64,000 nucleotides of DNA from NCBI GenBank assembly GCA_030430575.1, contig JAUIKF010000034.1:24860-88859 (forward strand). Reading direction: 5' to 3'. Positions 16,934 to 26,240 of the stretch are shown here, piece by piece; the stretch's first letter is position 1, and each line of letters begins with the position of its first letter. A program made the position numbers and the translations under genes. The DNA comes from Bacteroidia bacterium. GTDB taxonomy: Bacteria > Bacteroidota > Bacteroidia > J057. The notes beneath the pieces were generated by a model. It was not told the DNA's origin, ran no database searches, and worked only from the letters and a program-made list of their open reading frames with translations.

Positions 16934-17558
16934 AAGGTGCTGCTTTAAGAGCTTCCCGCCGCCGGACTACAATTTCGCGGAACCAAAGGTAATACAAATA
17001 CACCTGTAGGCCCATTTCCACAAACCGCATAGTTCTTCCAAATAGGATGTCAATCAAATATTCAGTCAAGAAGGAAGCCCCATCGTATGCTGCATTAGAA
17101 AAGGAATCTAAGGTAAATAGAATCGTAGAGCATACCATCCATACGATCAACCCTAGTATGATGCGTTTTTTTCGGCGGTATCTTCGGTTGGGAAGGGCTT
17201 TTGAATTGAAACGAATCGCATAAAAAATAGCGATGAGGATCAGGGCAATTGCGTAGATGGCGCGGATAGTGGTTGTAAAAAGGAGGTTCTCCCAGATTTT
17301 GGTTGGCAGAAATCCATTCACTGCTAATAGGATAAAAAGCCCTCCTAAAACGCCTATGAGGTGAAATGTATAGGTTTTACCCGACTCTTCTTTGTCAACC
17401 CAAAGGCAATACATGGCCATAAAATAGAGCCACGCTCCCCTGGTATGATACAAGGGAGACAGGGTTTCGTAGTCCAAATCCCAAAAGGGAGCAAATGATA
17501 TGAACCCATGTAACCCCGCATACACCACTGCTGGCCATATATATTTAATCCACCACAT
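16902..17558 (-). CDS. Membrane protein, first of three tandem paralogs
   Basis: This 218-residue polytopic protein opens MWWIKYIWPAVVYAGL and closes LWFREIVVRRREALKA, PYDLIEEIGKE. It has about six hydrophobic segments with a basic loop (RYRRKKR) in the middle. It is the first gene of a compact same-strand group of three paralogs, Uma2 and SDR. The conserved cytosolic tail suggests a shared partner or docking site. Function unknown. Confidence 0.7.
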   Translation of the reverse strand: MWWIKYIWPAVVYAGLHGFISFAPFWDLDYETLSPLYHTRGAWLYFMAMYCLWVDKEESGKTYTFHLIGVLGGLFILLAVNGFLPTKIWENLLFTTTIRAIYAIALILIAIFYAIRFNSKALPNRRYRRKKRIILGLIVWMVCSTILFTLDSFSNAAYDGASFLTEYLIDILFGRTMRFVEMGLQVYLYYLWFREIVVRRREALKAAPYDLIEEIGKE

Positions 17559-17756
17559 TGGCTAAAAATAGGTAATTATCTTTTTACTTTTTAGTTTGCA
17601 TCCTCGTTAGTTCGGGTAAACACGAGAAGGTTTTTAGTTTTGGGTTTGGCGTTTAAAGTTAAATAGCTTCAAACGACTAGCTACATACGGAAAACACTAA
17701 ATAAGAAAGATCAAGTGCTTAGGGGAACCTGATAGTTCAAATGACCTATTGTGAAG

Positions 17757-17808
17757 TTGAGGTTGAGGTTGAATTTGAGCTTGAGGTTAAATTTGAGCTT
17801 GCAATTGA
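17757..17808 (+). repeat. Degenerate hexamer array (GTTGAG/CTTGAG type)
   Basis: Consecutive plus-strand hexamers GTTGAG, GTTGAG, GTTGAA, TTTGAG, CTTGAG and GTTAAA end just before the start of the lipoprotein gene. A reverse-oriented relative lies at 35606-35646. The rest of the 17559-17756 gap is AT-rich, with no clear gene or promoter box. Confidence 0.65.
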
Positions 17809-17859
17809 TCACCACTTATGAAATCATTACCCCATTTTTTCTCCAAAAATTTATCGTCT

Positions 17860-19977
17860 ATGTCATACCGAGTAATTATACTGCTGGGGGCAGTCCTATT
17901 GTGGCTGACCAGCGCATGTAATTTTGATCCCAGGGAGCCGCTTCAGTGGCAAGCCGATCTATTGACGCCTATCGCTAAGTCCACCGTGGGCCTCAACGAT
18001 GTCATCCCTGATAGTATCATGATTCCCACCAATGGACAGAACTTTGTCTCTTTGGTATTTCGCGATTCTGTCGCCCAGACCAATCTGAGTGACCTCATCG
18101 AGATCCCAGATACCAACCTGGACATCGTCGTGACGCTGGACTCCCTCACGCTAGACCCTGGAACGATCGTCCAGCAGGTCAGCCTTGGGCAGATCGCCCA
18201 GCAACTCATCAATAGCGGGAATTTCACCAACCGCATCATTGGTCAATTGATCATAGATTCGCATGACAGCACGCTTACCCTGCCCGATATTTCCGATTTA
18301 CCTTTTGATAATATCCCCGTTGATGCCAGCCAATTTTTCGAATTTGCCGTGGTAGAATCTGGTTACCTCAAATTAACCATCGAGAACGAATTGCCTTTGG
18401 CCATGGAGGACGTAGAGTTTTTCATTCGGAATAGTAATAGCGGTACCAATATCATCTCAGATACCTTCCCTACGATCCCTAGCAAAGGGCGCGTAGAAGA
18501 ATTGTATGATATGTCGGGAAAGACGATTGAGAGTCAATTGCTAGCGAGTCTTGCCAAAGTGACCCTCAAAGGGGGCGTTTTGAAGATCGATACGAGTGAT
18601 TTTATTCGTGTGACCTTGGAACCCATTGACCTCAAGGTCCAATCTGCCAAAGCCGTTTTCCCTGGCCAAACCGTCATTGACAGCACCACGGAGATCACCT
18701 ATCGCTTTCCAGATGATTTTGCAGATGTAGAGCTGACCAAAATCGTCGTATCGGGGGGTCGCCTACGCGCCTTCTCTAAAAGTGAGATTCCCGATACGGT
18801 CCTCTTTAACTACAGTCTGCCTACGGCGGACCGCAATGGGGAAGTCCCTTCCGTGACCCTAAAACTCAATCCCGCTATGAATGGCATGCCTGCTATTCAA
18901 GAACAAACCGCTGACCTTGCGGGCTTTACCATTGATCTAAGAGGAGAAAACGGAGATATTTTCAACACGATTGTCCAGCGCTATACTGTGGACTTATTGT
19001 ACTCAGGCAGACAAGTGGAAATAGACAAAGACGATAAAATTGAAGTTTCATTTGGCTTGCTGGATTTGGAGCCAGTGTATGTAGAGGGGTATATTGGGAA
19101 ACAAAAGTTCGCGTTTGATGGAAAAGAAGCTATCGACATTTTTGATGACTTGGACATCGGGAGGCTGGAGTTCCAGAACGCCATTGGTCGCATCACATTC
19201 GCCAATTCTATCGGGATCGATAGCAAAGTAGACATCCGTAACATTACGGCGCGCAATAGCAAAACCGGCAATGCTGTGCAACTCATCGGCCCGGCCAATC
19301 GCACCAATTCCTTGGTGACCGTCAACGGTCCCAATTTGCCAGATACCAACGAAGTGGTGCTTTCGCACATTGAATTCAGTGGAACCAATGGCAACCTGGA
19401 TGACTTTGTTAATGTCTTGCCTGACGAACTCGTGTATGATTTTGAAATTTTGGGTAATTACAATGGCCAGCCAGGGCTGCATGACAATTTTGCCACCAAC
19501 AAAAGTGAAATAGGTGCCTACGTCGAATTTGAGTTGCCGCTGGAAGGCATTGTGGAGAACTTCCGCCTCACAGACACCGCGACGCTGAGTTTTGATCCGA
19601 GCACGTCAGAAGACGTCGATGAGGTCAATGGCGGCTTCCTCCGTGCCATTATTGAAAACCAATATCCTTTCGAAGGTACGGTGACTGCCAAAATCCTCGA
19701 CGAATCGAAACGCGTCATTACTGTATTGTCCCAAGATCAAGTGATCGCGGCGGGGCACATTTTTCCAGCTACTGGCAGAGTAGAACAACCCACCAAAACT
19801 GTCATGGAGAAAACCTATACGCAAGAATTGCTTCAAGACATTATCAAAAATGGACAGTATCTCTCCTTGAATTATGTCATGCACACCAAACCTGATGGCA
19901 CGCATGCCCGCATTTATTCTGACTATACCATCAAGGCTAAATTGATTGGTCAGTTTAATTATAATTTAAAACCATAA
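17860..19977 (+). CDS. Large lipoprotein of unknown function
   Basis: The ATG at 17860 gives 705 residues with a signal peptide and lipobox LTSAC. An in-frame ATG at 17818 would add 14 residues and weaken the signal peptide. The mature protein is beta-rich and acidic, without transmembrane segments. It has Ig-like stretches (e.g. LKLTIENELPLAMEDVEFFIRN) and a C-terminal region with FPATGRVEQPT. I do not recognise a family. It precedes a DUF5723 barrel gene and a YncE/SPOR gene, which suggests a cell-envelope assembly on the outer membrane. Confidence 0.75.
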   Translation: MSYRVIILLGAVLLWLTSACNFDPREPLQWQADLLTPIAKSTVGLNDVIPDSIMIPTNGQNFVSLVFRDSVAQTNLSDLIEIPDTNLDIVVTLDSLTLDPGTIVQQVSLGQIAQQLINSGNFTNRIIGQLIIDSHDSTLTLPDISDLPFDNIPVDASQFFEFAVVESGYLKLTIENELPLAMEDVEFFIRNSNSGTNIISDTFPTIPSKGRVEELYDMSGKTIESQLLASLAKVTLKGGVLKIDTSDFIRVTLEPIDLKVQSAKAVFPGQTVIDSTTEITYRFPDDFADVELTKIVVSGGRLRAFSKSEIPDTVLFNYSLPTADRNGEVPSVTLKLNPAMNGMPAIQEQTADLAGFTIDLRGENGDIFNTIVQRYTVDLLYSGRQVEIDKDDKIEVSFGLLDLEPVYVEGYIGKQKFAFDGKEAIDIFDDLDIGRLEFQNAIGRITFANSIGIDSKVDIRNITARNSKTGNAVQLIGPANRTNSLVTVNGPNLPDTNEVVLSHIEFSGTNGNLDDFVNVLPDELVYDFEILGNYNGQPGLHDNFATNKSEIGAYVEFELPLEGIVENFRLTDTATLSFDPSTSEDVDEVNGGFLRAIIENQYPFEGTVTAKILDESKRVITVLSQDQVIAAGHIFPATGRVEQPTKTVMEKTYTQELLQDIIKNGQYLSLNYVMHTKPDGTHARIYSDYTIKAKLIGQFNYNLKP

Positions 19978-20106
19978 GGAATTATTAATTATTAAATTGA
20001 CTGATTATTGATTAAAAACCAAAGAATTACTTATTGATAATCAGTTATATACCTTGAATGAATGAATTAATCAATAATCTATCAATTAATAATTCTTTCT
20101 CCCCCC

Positions 20107-21381
20107 ATGAAAAAAATCTTTTTCCTCCTAAGTATATGCCTCTCCACCGCCACATTCGCCCAAAACGGCTTGCATCTCCAGTTTTTGCCTCAGCACAATG
20201 CCTCAACAGCTTATCAACCAGCCAATCTGCTGTTGCAGGATTTTGAGACATTTTCTTTGGGCGCAGATGGCGCTTTCTGGATCAACAATACCTCTATCAC
20301 CCTGGATGCTTTGTTCCAAAGTAATAATGTGATCTCAGAAGACCTAAAGCTCCAAATGATCGACCAGCTAGGAACCGAAAATCAGTTCCAGCAAGGCTAT
20401 CACTTGACCTTTGGAGAAGTCCATTTCAAACTGGGTAAACAACGCTACAGCCTTTCCTATCGCGACCGCAGTGGCTTTTTTCTTCGGTTTGGCAATCCAT
20501 TGACAGCGGGCTTGATCTTTCGGGGAAATGCGCCTTATGCTGGGCAGACGATTTCTGATGAGAATACCGCATTGCGTCAATACCGCATGAGTGAAGGAGC
20601 TATCGGAACAGGGTTCGAAATAGGAAAAGTCAAAGTAGGCATTCGTGCCAAATTTCTCTATGGGCGTAACGTCACCGCCATTGATCATTTATCCTATACC
20701 CTCACTACTGCCGCCCTTGGAGACGTATTGAGCATCACCAGCGATCATGATATTTATCTACTCGAAAACAACCCTAGCCCTGCCGGCCTTGGGGCTGGCA
20801 TCGACCTGGGGGCCATCTATGACCTCAATGACAAATGGCAACTGCAAGTGTCCTTGACCGACCTGGGGGCGGTGAGTTGGGATACCGAACGCTATCAACA
20901 TCAAGTCAGCTTTGATTTTGAAGGATTTGATTTACGAGAATTGATTGATGCTAATGGCAGTGGGCAGGACTTTTTTGTAACTGATACCCTCCAAACGCTG
21001 CTATTTCCAACCAGCGAAAGTAGCCGCTACACCATGTCATTGCCTACCACCCTGAGTTTCGGTTTTTTACATCCGCTCTCGGAAAAAGCGCGCCTCATGG
21101 GTTCCTTGAGTTATGGCCTTACGGGGCAGGCGCCTAGTACCCGCTCTCCCCTACTCAACGTGGGCTACCACCGCGATTTCACCAAATTTCTCACCTTAGG
21201 GGCTAACGCCTACGGCGGTGGCATGGATCTTTTTGGGGTGGGACTATTTGGAGAGATGAATTTTGACCTTAAAAACTATCATTTGAGGATATTTGCCTTA
21301 GCAGATAACCTGATAGGAGGCGTTTTATCAGATATTGGGCGTGGTGTTTCCGCCCAAGGTGGAATAAGTATTGCAAAGTGA
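20107..21381 (+). CDS. DUF5723 family outer-membrane barrel protein
   Basis: The product is 424 residues with a signal peptide ending ATFAQ. Next comes the DUF5723 opening (FLPQHNASTAYQPANLL, SLGADGAFWINNTSI) and repeated amphipathic strands typical of an outer-membrane barrel (GLGAGIDLGAIYDLNDKWQLQVSLTDLG). Function unknown; DUF5723 proteins are common in Bacteroidota. It follows the large lipoprotein by 129 bp and precedes the YncE-like gene by 35 bp, so cotranscription is likely. Confidence 0.85.
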   Translation: MKKIFFLLSICLSTATFAQNGLHLQFLPQHNASTAYQPANLLLQDFETFSLGADGAFWINNTSITLDALFQSNNVISEDLKLQMIDQLGTENQFQQGYHLTFGEVHFKLGKQRYSLSYRDRSGFFLRFGNPLTAGLIFRGNAPYAGQTISDENTALRQYRMSEGAIGTGFEIGKVKVGIRAKFLYGRNVTAIDHLSYTLTTAALGDVLSITSDHDIYLLENNPSPAGLGAGIDLGAIYDLNDKWQLQVSLTDLGAVSWDTERYQHQVSFDFEGFDLRELIDANGSGQDFFVTDTLQTLLFPTSESSRYTMSLPTTLSFGFLHPLSEKARLMGSLSYGLTGQAPSTRSPLLNVGYHRDFTKFLTLGANAYGGGMDLFGVGLFGEMNFDLKNYHLRIFALADNLIGGVLSDIGRGVSAQGGISIAK

Positions 21382-21416
21382 TTGTATTTACTTCGTCCGA
21401 TTCATACTTTTATTAA

Positions 21417-22850
21417 GTGAAACACATACAAAGCCCGTACTTGCTTGTCTTCATATTGGTCTTATTGTGCCCATTACTGGTCGCTCTCAAGCTCCCTGAA
21501 GCAAATCCGCCCAAGGCATCGGCAAGGAAGGGGCTTATCCACAAAAAATCCATTTACGGAAAAATTTACCCTAAGTCCATCGTGCACTCAGGCAAAGGAT
21601 TGTTTTTTGCCCAAAACATGATGTACCAGCATAGCATCACGGTCTACAACCGTGACTATGAATTGGTAAAAACGCTTTCAGATAAGGTCAAATTGGCTGA
21701 TTATGGCCATGCAGAATTCAAAGGATTTCACCAAGGGTCTCCTGTAGAAACCGCCTTCTCTGCTGATGGAAAATTCGCATGGATCTCCAATTATCAGATG
21801 TATGGAAAAGGCTTTGACAATCCAGGGGAGGACAAGTGTAAAAAGAGTACTGATTACGACAAGAGCTATGTCTACAAGGTAGATACTGACAGTTTTCACA
21901 TCCACCGCGTCGTAGAAGTAGGCTGCGTACCAAAATTTCTGGCCGTCAGTCCTAACGGCAAATACGTGCTGGTCAGCAATTGGTGCAGCGGTGATCTCAG
22001 CATCATCGATACCGAATTTGAGCATGAAGCATGTACCATAGAAATGGGCAAATATCCCCGAGGAATCGCCATCGATTCCAAGTCTCGATTTGCCTATATC
22101 GCTGTCATGGGCAGTAAAAAGATGGCAATTTTGGACTTGGAGACATTTACCCTAAGTTTCATGCAAGGGGTCGGAACCACGCCTCGCCATGTATGTATCA
22201 GCCCCGATGACCGCTTTCTCTATGCCAGCCTCAATCACGAAGGCAAGGTGATCAAGATTGACATCCAGAAAAGTAAAATCGTCGATGAAGTATTTGTAGG
22301 TGCGACGCCTAGAAGCATGATCTTGGACGACACTGGCGAATACCTTTACGTGGTCAATTATAAAATTGACCAGTTGACGAAAGTCCGCGTGACGGACATG
22401 AAGGTGATCCAGCAAGTGGGGACAAAGTCCAAGCCTATTGGTGTGACCTTTGACGCAGAAAAACATACCGTCTGGGTGGCTTGCTACGGCGGAGCTATCA
22501 TGATCTTTGAAGATCAAAGCCTGATGCATGGCCCCCCATCTGACGAGCCTTTTATTACCCTAACGCCCTCTACCCATACGCCTAAACCCACCACGAAAAG
22601 TACTCCTGCCGTAGCAGCAAAGAAAGAAAAAGGTCCTTATTACCTCATCGTGGGCAGCTTTTCCCAAAAATCCAATGCAGAAAAGGCCATCAAAAGGTTT
22701 GCTACCCAAGGCATCAAAACAGAACTACTTCCCAATGGCACCGCTGGATACCGCGTGACGATGGGAAAGTATCTCAACAAAAAAGCTGCAATTGACGCAG
22801 CGAATCAATTGCAGCATAAACACAAAATCAATGGCTGGATTTTGAACTAG
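21417..22850 (+). CDS. YncE-like beta-propeller protein with C-terminal SPOR domain
   Basis: This 477-residue protein starts at GTG with an N-terminal signal or anchor (LLVFILVLLCPLLVALK). Residues about 70-375 form a seven-bladed YncE/YVTN-type propeller; each blade carries phrases such as VSPNGKYVLVSNWCSGDLSIID and ISPDDRFLYASLNHEGKV. After a Thr/Pro/Lys-rich linker, residues about 405-477 are a SPOR domain (YYLIVGSFSQKSNAEKAIKRF), which binds glycan strands lacking stem peptides. The combination suggests a periplasmic protein located at septal or remodelled peptidoglycan. The stop is 5 bp from the stop of the convergent gene. Confidence 0.88.
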   Translation: MKHIQSPYLLVFILVLLCPLLVALKLPEANPPKASARKGLIHKKSIYGKIYPKSIVHSGKGLFFAQNMMYQHSITVYNRDYELVKTLSDKVKLADYGHAEFKGFHQGSPVETAFSADGKFAWISNYQMYGKGFDNPGEDKCKKSTDYDKSYVYKVDTDSFHIHRVVEVGCVPKFLAVSPNGKYVLVSNWCSGDLSIIDTEFEHEACTIEMGKYPRGIAIDSKSRFAYIAVMGSKKMAILDLETFTLSFMQGVGTTPRHVCISPDDRFLYASLNHEGKVIKIDIQKSKIVDEVFVGATPRSMILDDTGEYLYVVNYKIDQLTKVRVTDMKVIQQVGTKSKPIGVTFDAEKHTVWVACYGGAIMIFEDQSLMHGPPSDEPFITLTPSTHTPKPTTKSTPAVAAKKEKGPYYLIVGSFSQKSNAEKAIKRFATQGIKTELLPNGTAGYRVTMGKYLNKKAAIDAANQLQHKHKINGWILN

Positions 22851-22855
22851 AAAGC

Positions 22856-24622
22856 TCAATTCATTTTTGCCTTCCAGAGATTTTCATAAACGGGATGTGC
22901 ATCTTCTTGCTGACTAAGTTCCTTAAGGGCTGCTGCAAATTCTTCTATCAAGCGGTTCCCTTTGATCATTTGAAATAATTGGTTGACGGCACCTCCCTCA
23001 TATTTAGCAGCTTCAGCCAGGCTCCTTGCGTCGGTATGTGCTTTAGCCGAAAAATAGTTTGCCGTAGTCTTGTGGCTTACATTAGGCGCAAAAAAGGCGA
23101 TGCTCACTTTGGGATCTAATCCTTCTGATTCCATATCAAAATCGAGGTCTATCGTCACGGCAACTACCGCATTTACCTCCAATTCCTTTACCAATCGCTC
23201 ACTCACAAAGTCAGATGCGAAGCTAATGCTCAAGTCTTTCATATAATCCGCTGAAGCCGTTGTCAGGATTCGCCGAGTACCTCCTGCGCCTACTTCTACA
23301 AAATTTTTGGTGACCGTATCCTGGATGGTTTTGGTGTGTGCGTACGCTTCGGCACTAGTCACCTGTGCCAGTGGCAATATTTCCCAGCCAAATGTTTGCT
23401 GCATCTCCTGCTCAAAATCAGCATATAATTTATCCGCAAGCGCTTGCCAACTCTCCTTCGTCACATTGGGAAACCATTTGGTAATGGTCGTTGTCGTGAC
23501 AAGGGTTCCCGTCCTGCTGACTGAAGTCTTTTTTTGCATCAAATTCCCCCGTACGACAAAAGAAGCAACGGCCATTTTGTTGATCACTTTCACTGGTGGA
23601 GAAGCATAAGGCCCTCCTTTTTTTATGACAAAATTATATTCGCCCGTAGTCGTCAAGTCAATAGAAATGCTCGTGTTTTTGGTGGTATCAAAGCCTGCTG
23701 TTATGATTGACCCTTTGGCGATATCTCCTTCCACCGTGATCGGCAGCCAATCCATATAACAACTAAGGGTGCGAATAGCGCCAGCAGGTGTTCCATCGTG
23801 GATCTCTTCATTCACCCGATTCACGATCAACGTATTCTTCTTGGAAAATGGAGCTGGAGAGCCCTCATAGTTCAGAAAAGCTTCTTTGGGAATGACAATA
23901 CGGTTCTTTGGCCTAGTGACCAACACATCATAAATAACAGGTGTGCCCACTCGCGAAATCATTGACACATGAAGCCGTGACTGAGGATCGGCATCGCCAT
24001 CCACCAACTCAATAATGATATCCTTGGATCCATCTAGTACTATCTCTTCTCCCTTCAACTTTCCATCAACAGACTTGATCTCTAGCGGGTGCGCAGGAGC
24101 TACCGTCAGCTTTACCTGATCTCCATCTGAGGAGCTAATCGTCACCGCTTTAGGGCTTCGTCCATCAGGCGAAAAGCCTTGAAAATAAGTTCCCATCCCT
24201 GCTGGTGGCATCTCTTTCCCATCTAGCAACACGTCTCCACTCGTCTCTGCTAGCCCTAGCCCAGCTCGGTTAGTCATGCCTAGAAAAACAGCATCGCCAC
24301 ATGTTTCCCACCCAGGCGTAGCCGTCGGGTATCGCATGATGTCCTGAGGATGTAAGTGGGCTTGATAAAATACACTGATGGATATTTCTTTTAGGTTATC
24401 TCTCTTGACATCCGTCACTGCTCCGCCTACAGCCTTTTGAAGGGCTTTCATGGGGTTAAGTTTATCCTTAAGGCTAGGTTTATAGACATGGCCACATTCG
24501 TACATACTCGTTTTGGCTTTGCCTTTAAACTTTCCCTTTAGGCCTTGTGCAGCTACTTGATAGTTACTTAGCAAACCTATTAGGGTCAAGGAGATCATGA
24601 AAAAAATTCTGATGGGATTCAT
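22856..24622 (-). CDS. Exported protein of unknown function
   Basis: The product is 588 residues with a signal peptide ending NYQVAAQ (about 25). Right after it is a basic GLKGKFKGKAK stretch and two cysteines (YECGH, WETCG). The middle has several Ig-like beta segments (ITVEGDIAKGSIITAGFDTTKNTSISI). The C-terminal third is mixed alpha/beta (ESWQALADKLYADFEQEM). No catalytic motif was recognised. It is a single gene with a good -7 box upstream. Confidence 0.7.
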   Translation of the reverse strand: MNPIRIFFMISLTLIGLLSNYQVAAQGLKGKFKGKAKTSMYECGHVYKPSLKDKLNPMKALQKAVGGAVTDVKRDNLKEISISVFYQAHLHPQDIMRYPTATPGWETCGDAVFLGMTNRAGLGLAETSGDVLLDGKEMPPAGMGTYFQGFSPDGRSPKAVTISSSDGDQVKLTVAPAHPLEIKSVDGKLKGEEIVLDGSKDIIIELVDGDADPQSRLHVSMISRVGTPVIYDVLVTRPKNRIVIPKEAFLNYEGSPAPFSKKNTLIVNRVNEEIHDGTPAGAIRTLSCYMDWLPITVEGDIAKGSIITAGFDTTKNTSISIDLTTTGEYNFVIKKGGPYASPPVKVINKMAVASFVVRGNLMQKKTSVSRTGTLVTTTTITKWFPNVTKESWQALADKLYADFEQEMQQTFGWEILPLAQVTSAEAYAHTKTIQDTVTKNFVEVGAGGTRRILTTASADYMKDLSISFASDFVSERLVKELEVNAVVAVTIDLDFDMESEGLDPKVSIAFFAPNVSHKTTANYFSAKAHTDARSLAEAAKYEGGAVNQLFQMIKGNRLIEEFAAALKELSQQEDAHPVYENLWKAKMN

Positions 24623-24676
24623 TATGTTCGTTTTTGAAGGTTAAAGTGGCTGGTGCTGAACCAGTCCTTACGAACA

Positions 24677-24684
24677 CAAAGGTA
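24677..24684 (-). promoter_or_regulatory. Candidate -7 box of the 22856-24622 gene
   Basis: The minus strand reads TACCTTTG, an exact match to the Bacteroidota -7 consensus TAnnTTTG, 55 bp upstream of the start codon. A clear -33 TTTG at the usual spacing is not seen. Confidence 0.4.
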
Positions 24685-24768
24685 TTTTTCAAAGAAGCTG
24701 TTGGAATCCGTAGCGCTAGGTATTTTGGGGAATTATCAGGTCTAACGTATAATTACCTTGAACATGCT

Positions 24769-26097
24769 TCAGATTTCCACCACAAACTGCGTCCCTTCTC
24801 CTACCACAGATTGTACATGAATACTCCCGCCAAGTGTATGGATGATCTGTCGAGAAATGCTGAGACCTATGCCTGAACCTTCTTTTTTTGAGGAATAAAA
24901 AGGAATAAAAATTTGCTCCAGCTCCATCGCATCTATGCCCTTGCCAGTATCTGTAAGTTGAATCAAAACTTCTCCGCTCACTTCCTGAAGAATCGAGAGG
25001 GACAACTTTCGTTCAGCACATCCTTCCATTGCCTGTAAAGCATTGATAATCAGGTTAATCATGACTTGTTCCAACAGCTTTGGATCAGTAATGATTTCGA
25101 GGTTTTCGGGAGTGATGTTTGCAGAAAAGGCGACAGCTTCATCCTTTATCCGATTCCGAAAAAGTCGCTCTAGGTCCTCCACAAATTGTTTTAGGGAGAT
25201 GGATTCAAATTCGGGCTGAGGTACGCGGGTAAGGCTACGGTAAGTCTCAACGAAATGCAGCAAGCCATCGCTTCGCTTCTGGATCAAGGAAATCGCATGT
25301 CGTGCGTCTTCTACTTGAACTTCTGAGAGCACAGCACCCACGTAGTCATTTCCCTGAAAAAACATCCCTTTCAACGTCTCAGCTATCGTAGATACGGGCG
25401 TTACAGAATTCATGATCTCATGTGTAAGGACTCTAATCAGCTTTTGCCAGGCATTCACCTCTGTACGTTCCATCTCACTCTGGATATTTTGAAACGAAAT
25501 CAACCGAAAGTCCTCCTCCCCCAACCGAAACGCCGTTAGATGTAGCACCAATTGCAGGGGAACTGCCCCTTCCGCTAGTTTGACAATTCGCTTTTCTCCC
25601 GACTTCATATCCCTCACAGTCTCAGCCACGACCTTCGGAAGGGCATTCAATCGATGGATGGGATTGAGGCGAAAAAGACGTTTGGCGGCATGATTGACCA
25701 GGTTCACTTGCTCATCAGCCGTAATGGCGATCATCGCTGTCCCTGTGTGTTGGATGATCCGGTCGAGGTATCGATAGCTCTGATCCTGCGCAGCACGGAT
25801 CTTCCTGAATTGAGTCAGGACTGTCTCCATCCGCTGCCCCAGTTGATCAAAGCTTTTACCTTTTCCCGTCGGAATAGCCTGCAAGCTGAAGTCATCATGC
25901 TGTATACTATCAAAAAACCGTGTCAAAAATCGATTGGTCTGTGACACATACCAGAACAGTGCGCCCACCTGTATCACTGCAAATAGCCCTACCAAGCATG
26001 TCGCCGCAATCAACTCTGTCCCCACAATCATATATGCCAGCAATAGCAAGTTGAGAAAGAGGAGACTGATACGAATAAAAAGGTTGAGGCGAAACAT
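24769..26097 (-). CDS. Sensor histidine kinase (NtrY-like)
   Basis: This 442-residue kinase has two adjacent N-terminal membrane helices (about 8-27 and 30-50) with almost no periplasmic loop, so it probably senses within the membrane or cytosol. A HAMP-like and PAS-like region spans 55-160 (GTAMIAITADEQVNLVNHAA). HisKA has H226 in VLTHEIMNSVTPV, and the ATPase part has NLIINALQAM, DTGKGI and GSGIGLSI. It lies downstream of the sigma-54 response regulator gene and is its evident partner. A GC-rich repeat element lies between the two genes. Confidence 0.92.
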   Translation of the reverse strand: MFRLNLFIRISLLFLNLLLLAYMIVGTELIAATCLVGLFAVIQVGALFWYVSQTNRFLTRFFDSIQHDDFSLQAIPTGKGKSFDQLGQRMETVLTQFRKIRAAQDQSYRYLDRIIQHTGTAMIAITADEQVNLVNHAAKRLFRLNPIHRLNALPKVVAETVRDMKSGEKRIVKLAEGAVPLQLVLHLTAFRLGEEDFRLISFQNIQSEMERTEVNAWQKLIRVLTHEIMNSVTPVSTIAETLKGMFFQGNDYVGAVLSEVQVEDARHAISLIQKRSDGLLHFVETYRSLTRVPQPEFESISLKQFVEDLERLFRNRIKDEAVAFSANITPENLEIITDPKLLEQVMINLIINALQAMEGCAERKLSLSILQEVSGEVLIQLTDTGKGIDAMELEQIFIPFYSSKKEGSGIGLSISRQIIHTLGGSIHVQSVVGEGTQFVVEI

Positions 26098-26174
26098 AGG
26101 AGGGAAAAAGGATGAATTTTGAGTTTTGAGTGATGAATTTTGAATGAAGAAAAATGTTCAGGCAAAAAGCTTCA

Positions 26175-26240
26175 TGTCTCGCAGCGAAGGCGAGTCTTCG
26201 AGCCTGAGCGATCTCGCAGTGAGCGAAGCGAACGGTCTCA
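26175..26240. repeat. GC-rich element, second copy
   Basis: It carries the words GTCTCGCAGCGAAGGCGAG, TCTTCGAGCC, GAGCGATCTCGCAGTGAGCG and GAACGGTCTCA in the same order as the right copies at 12567-12657. The end overlaps the stop codon of the response regulator gene. It lies within the regulator-kinase operon, so it is transcribed between the two genes. Confidence 0.65.
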
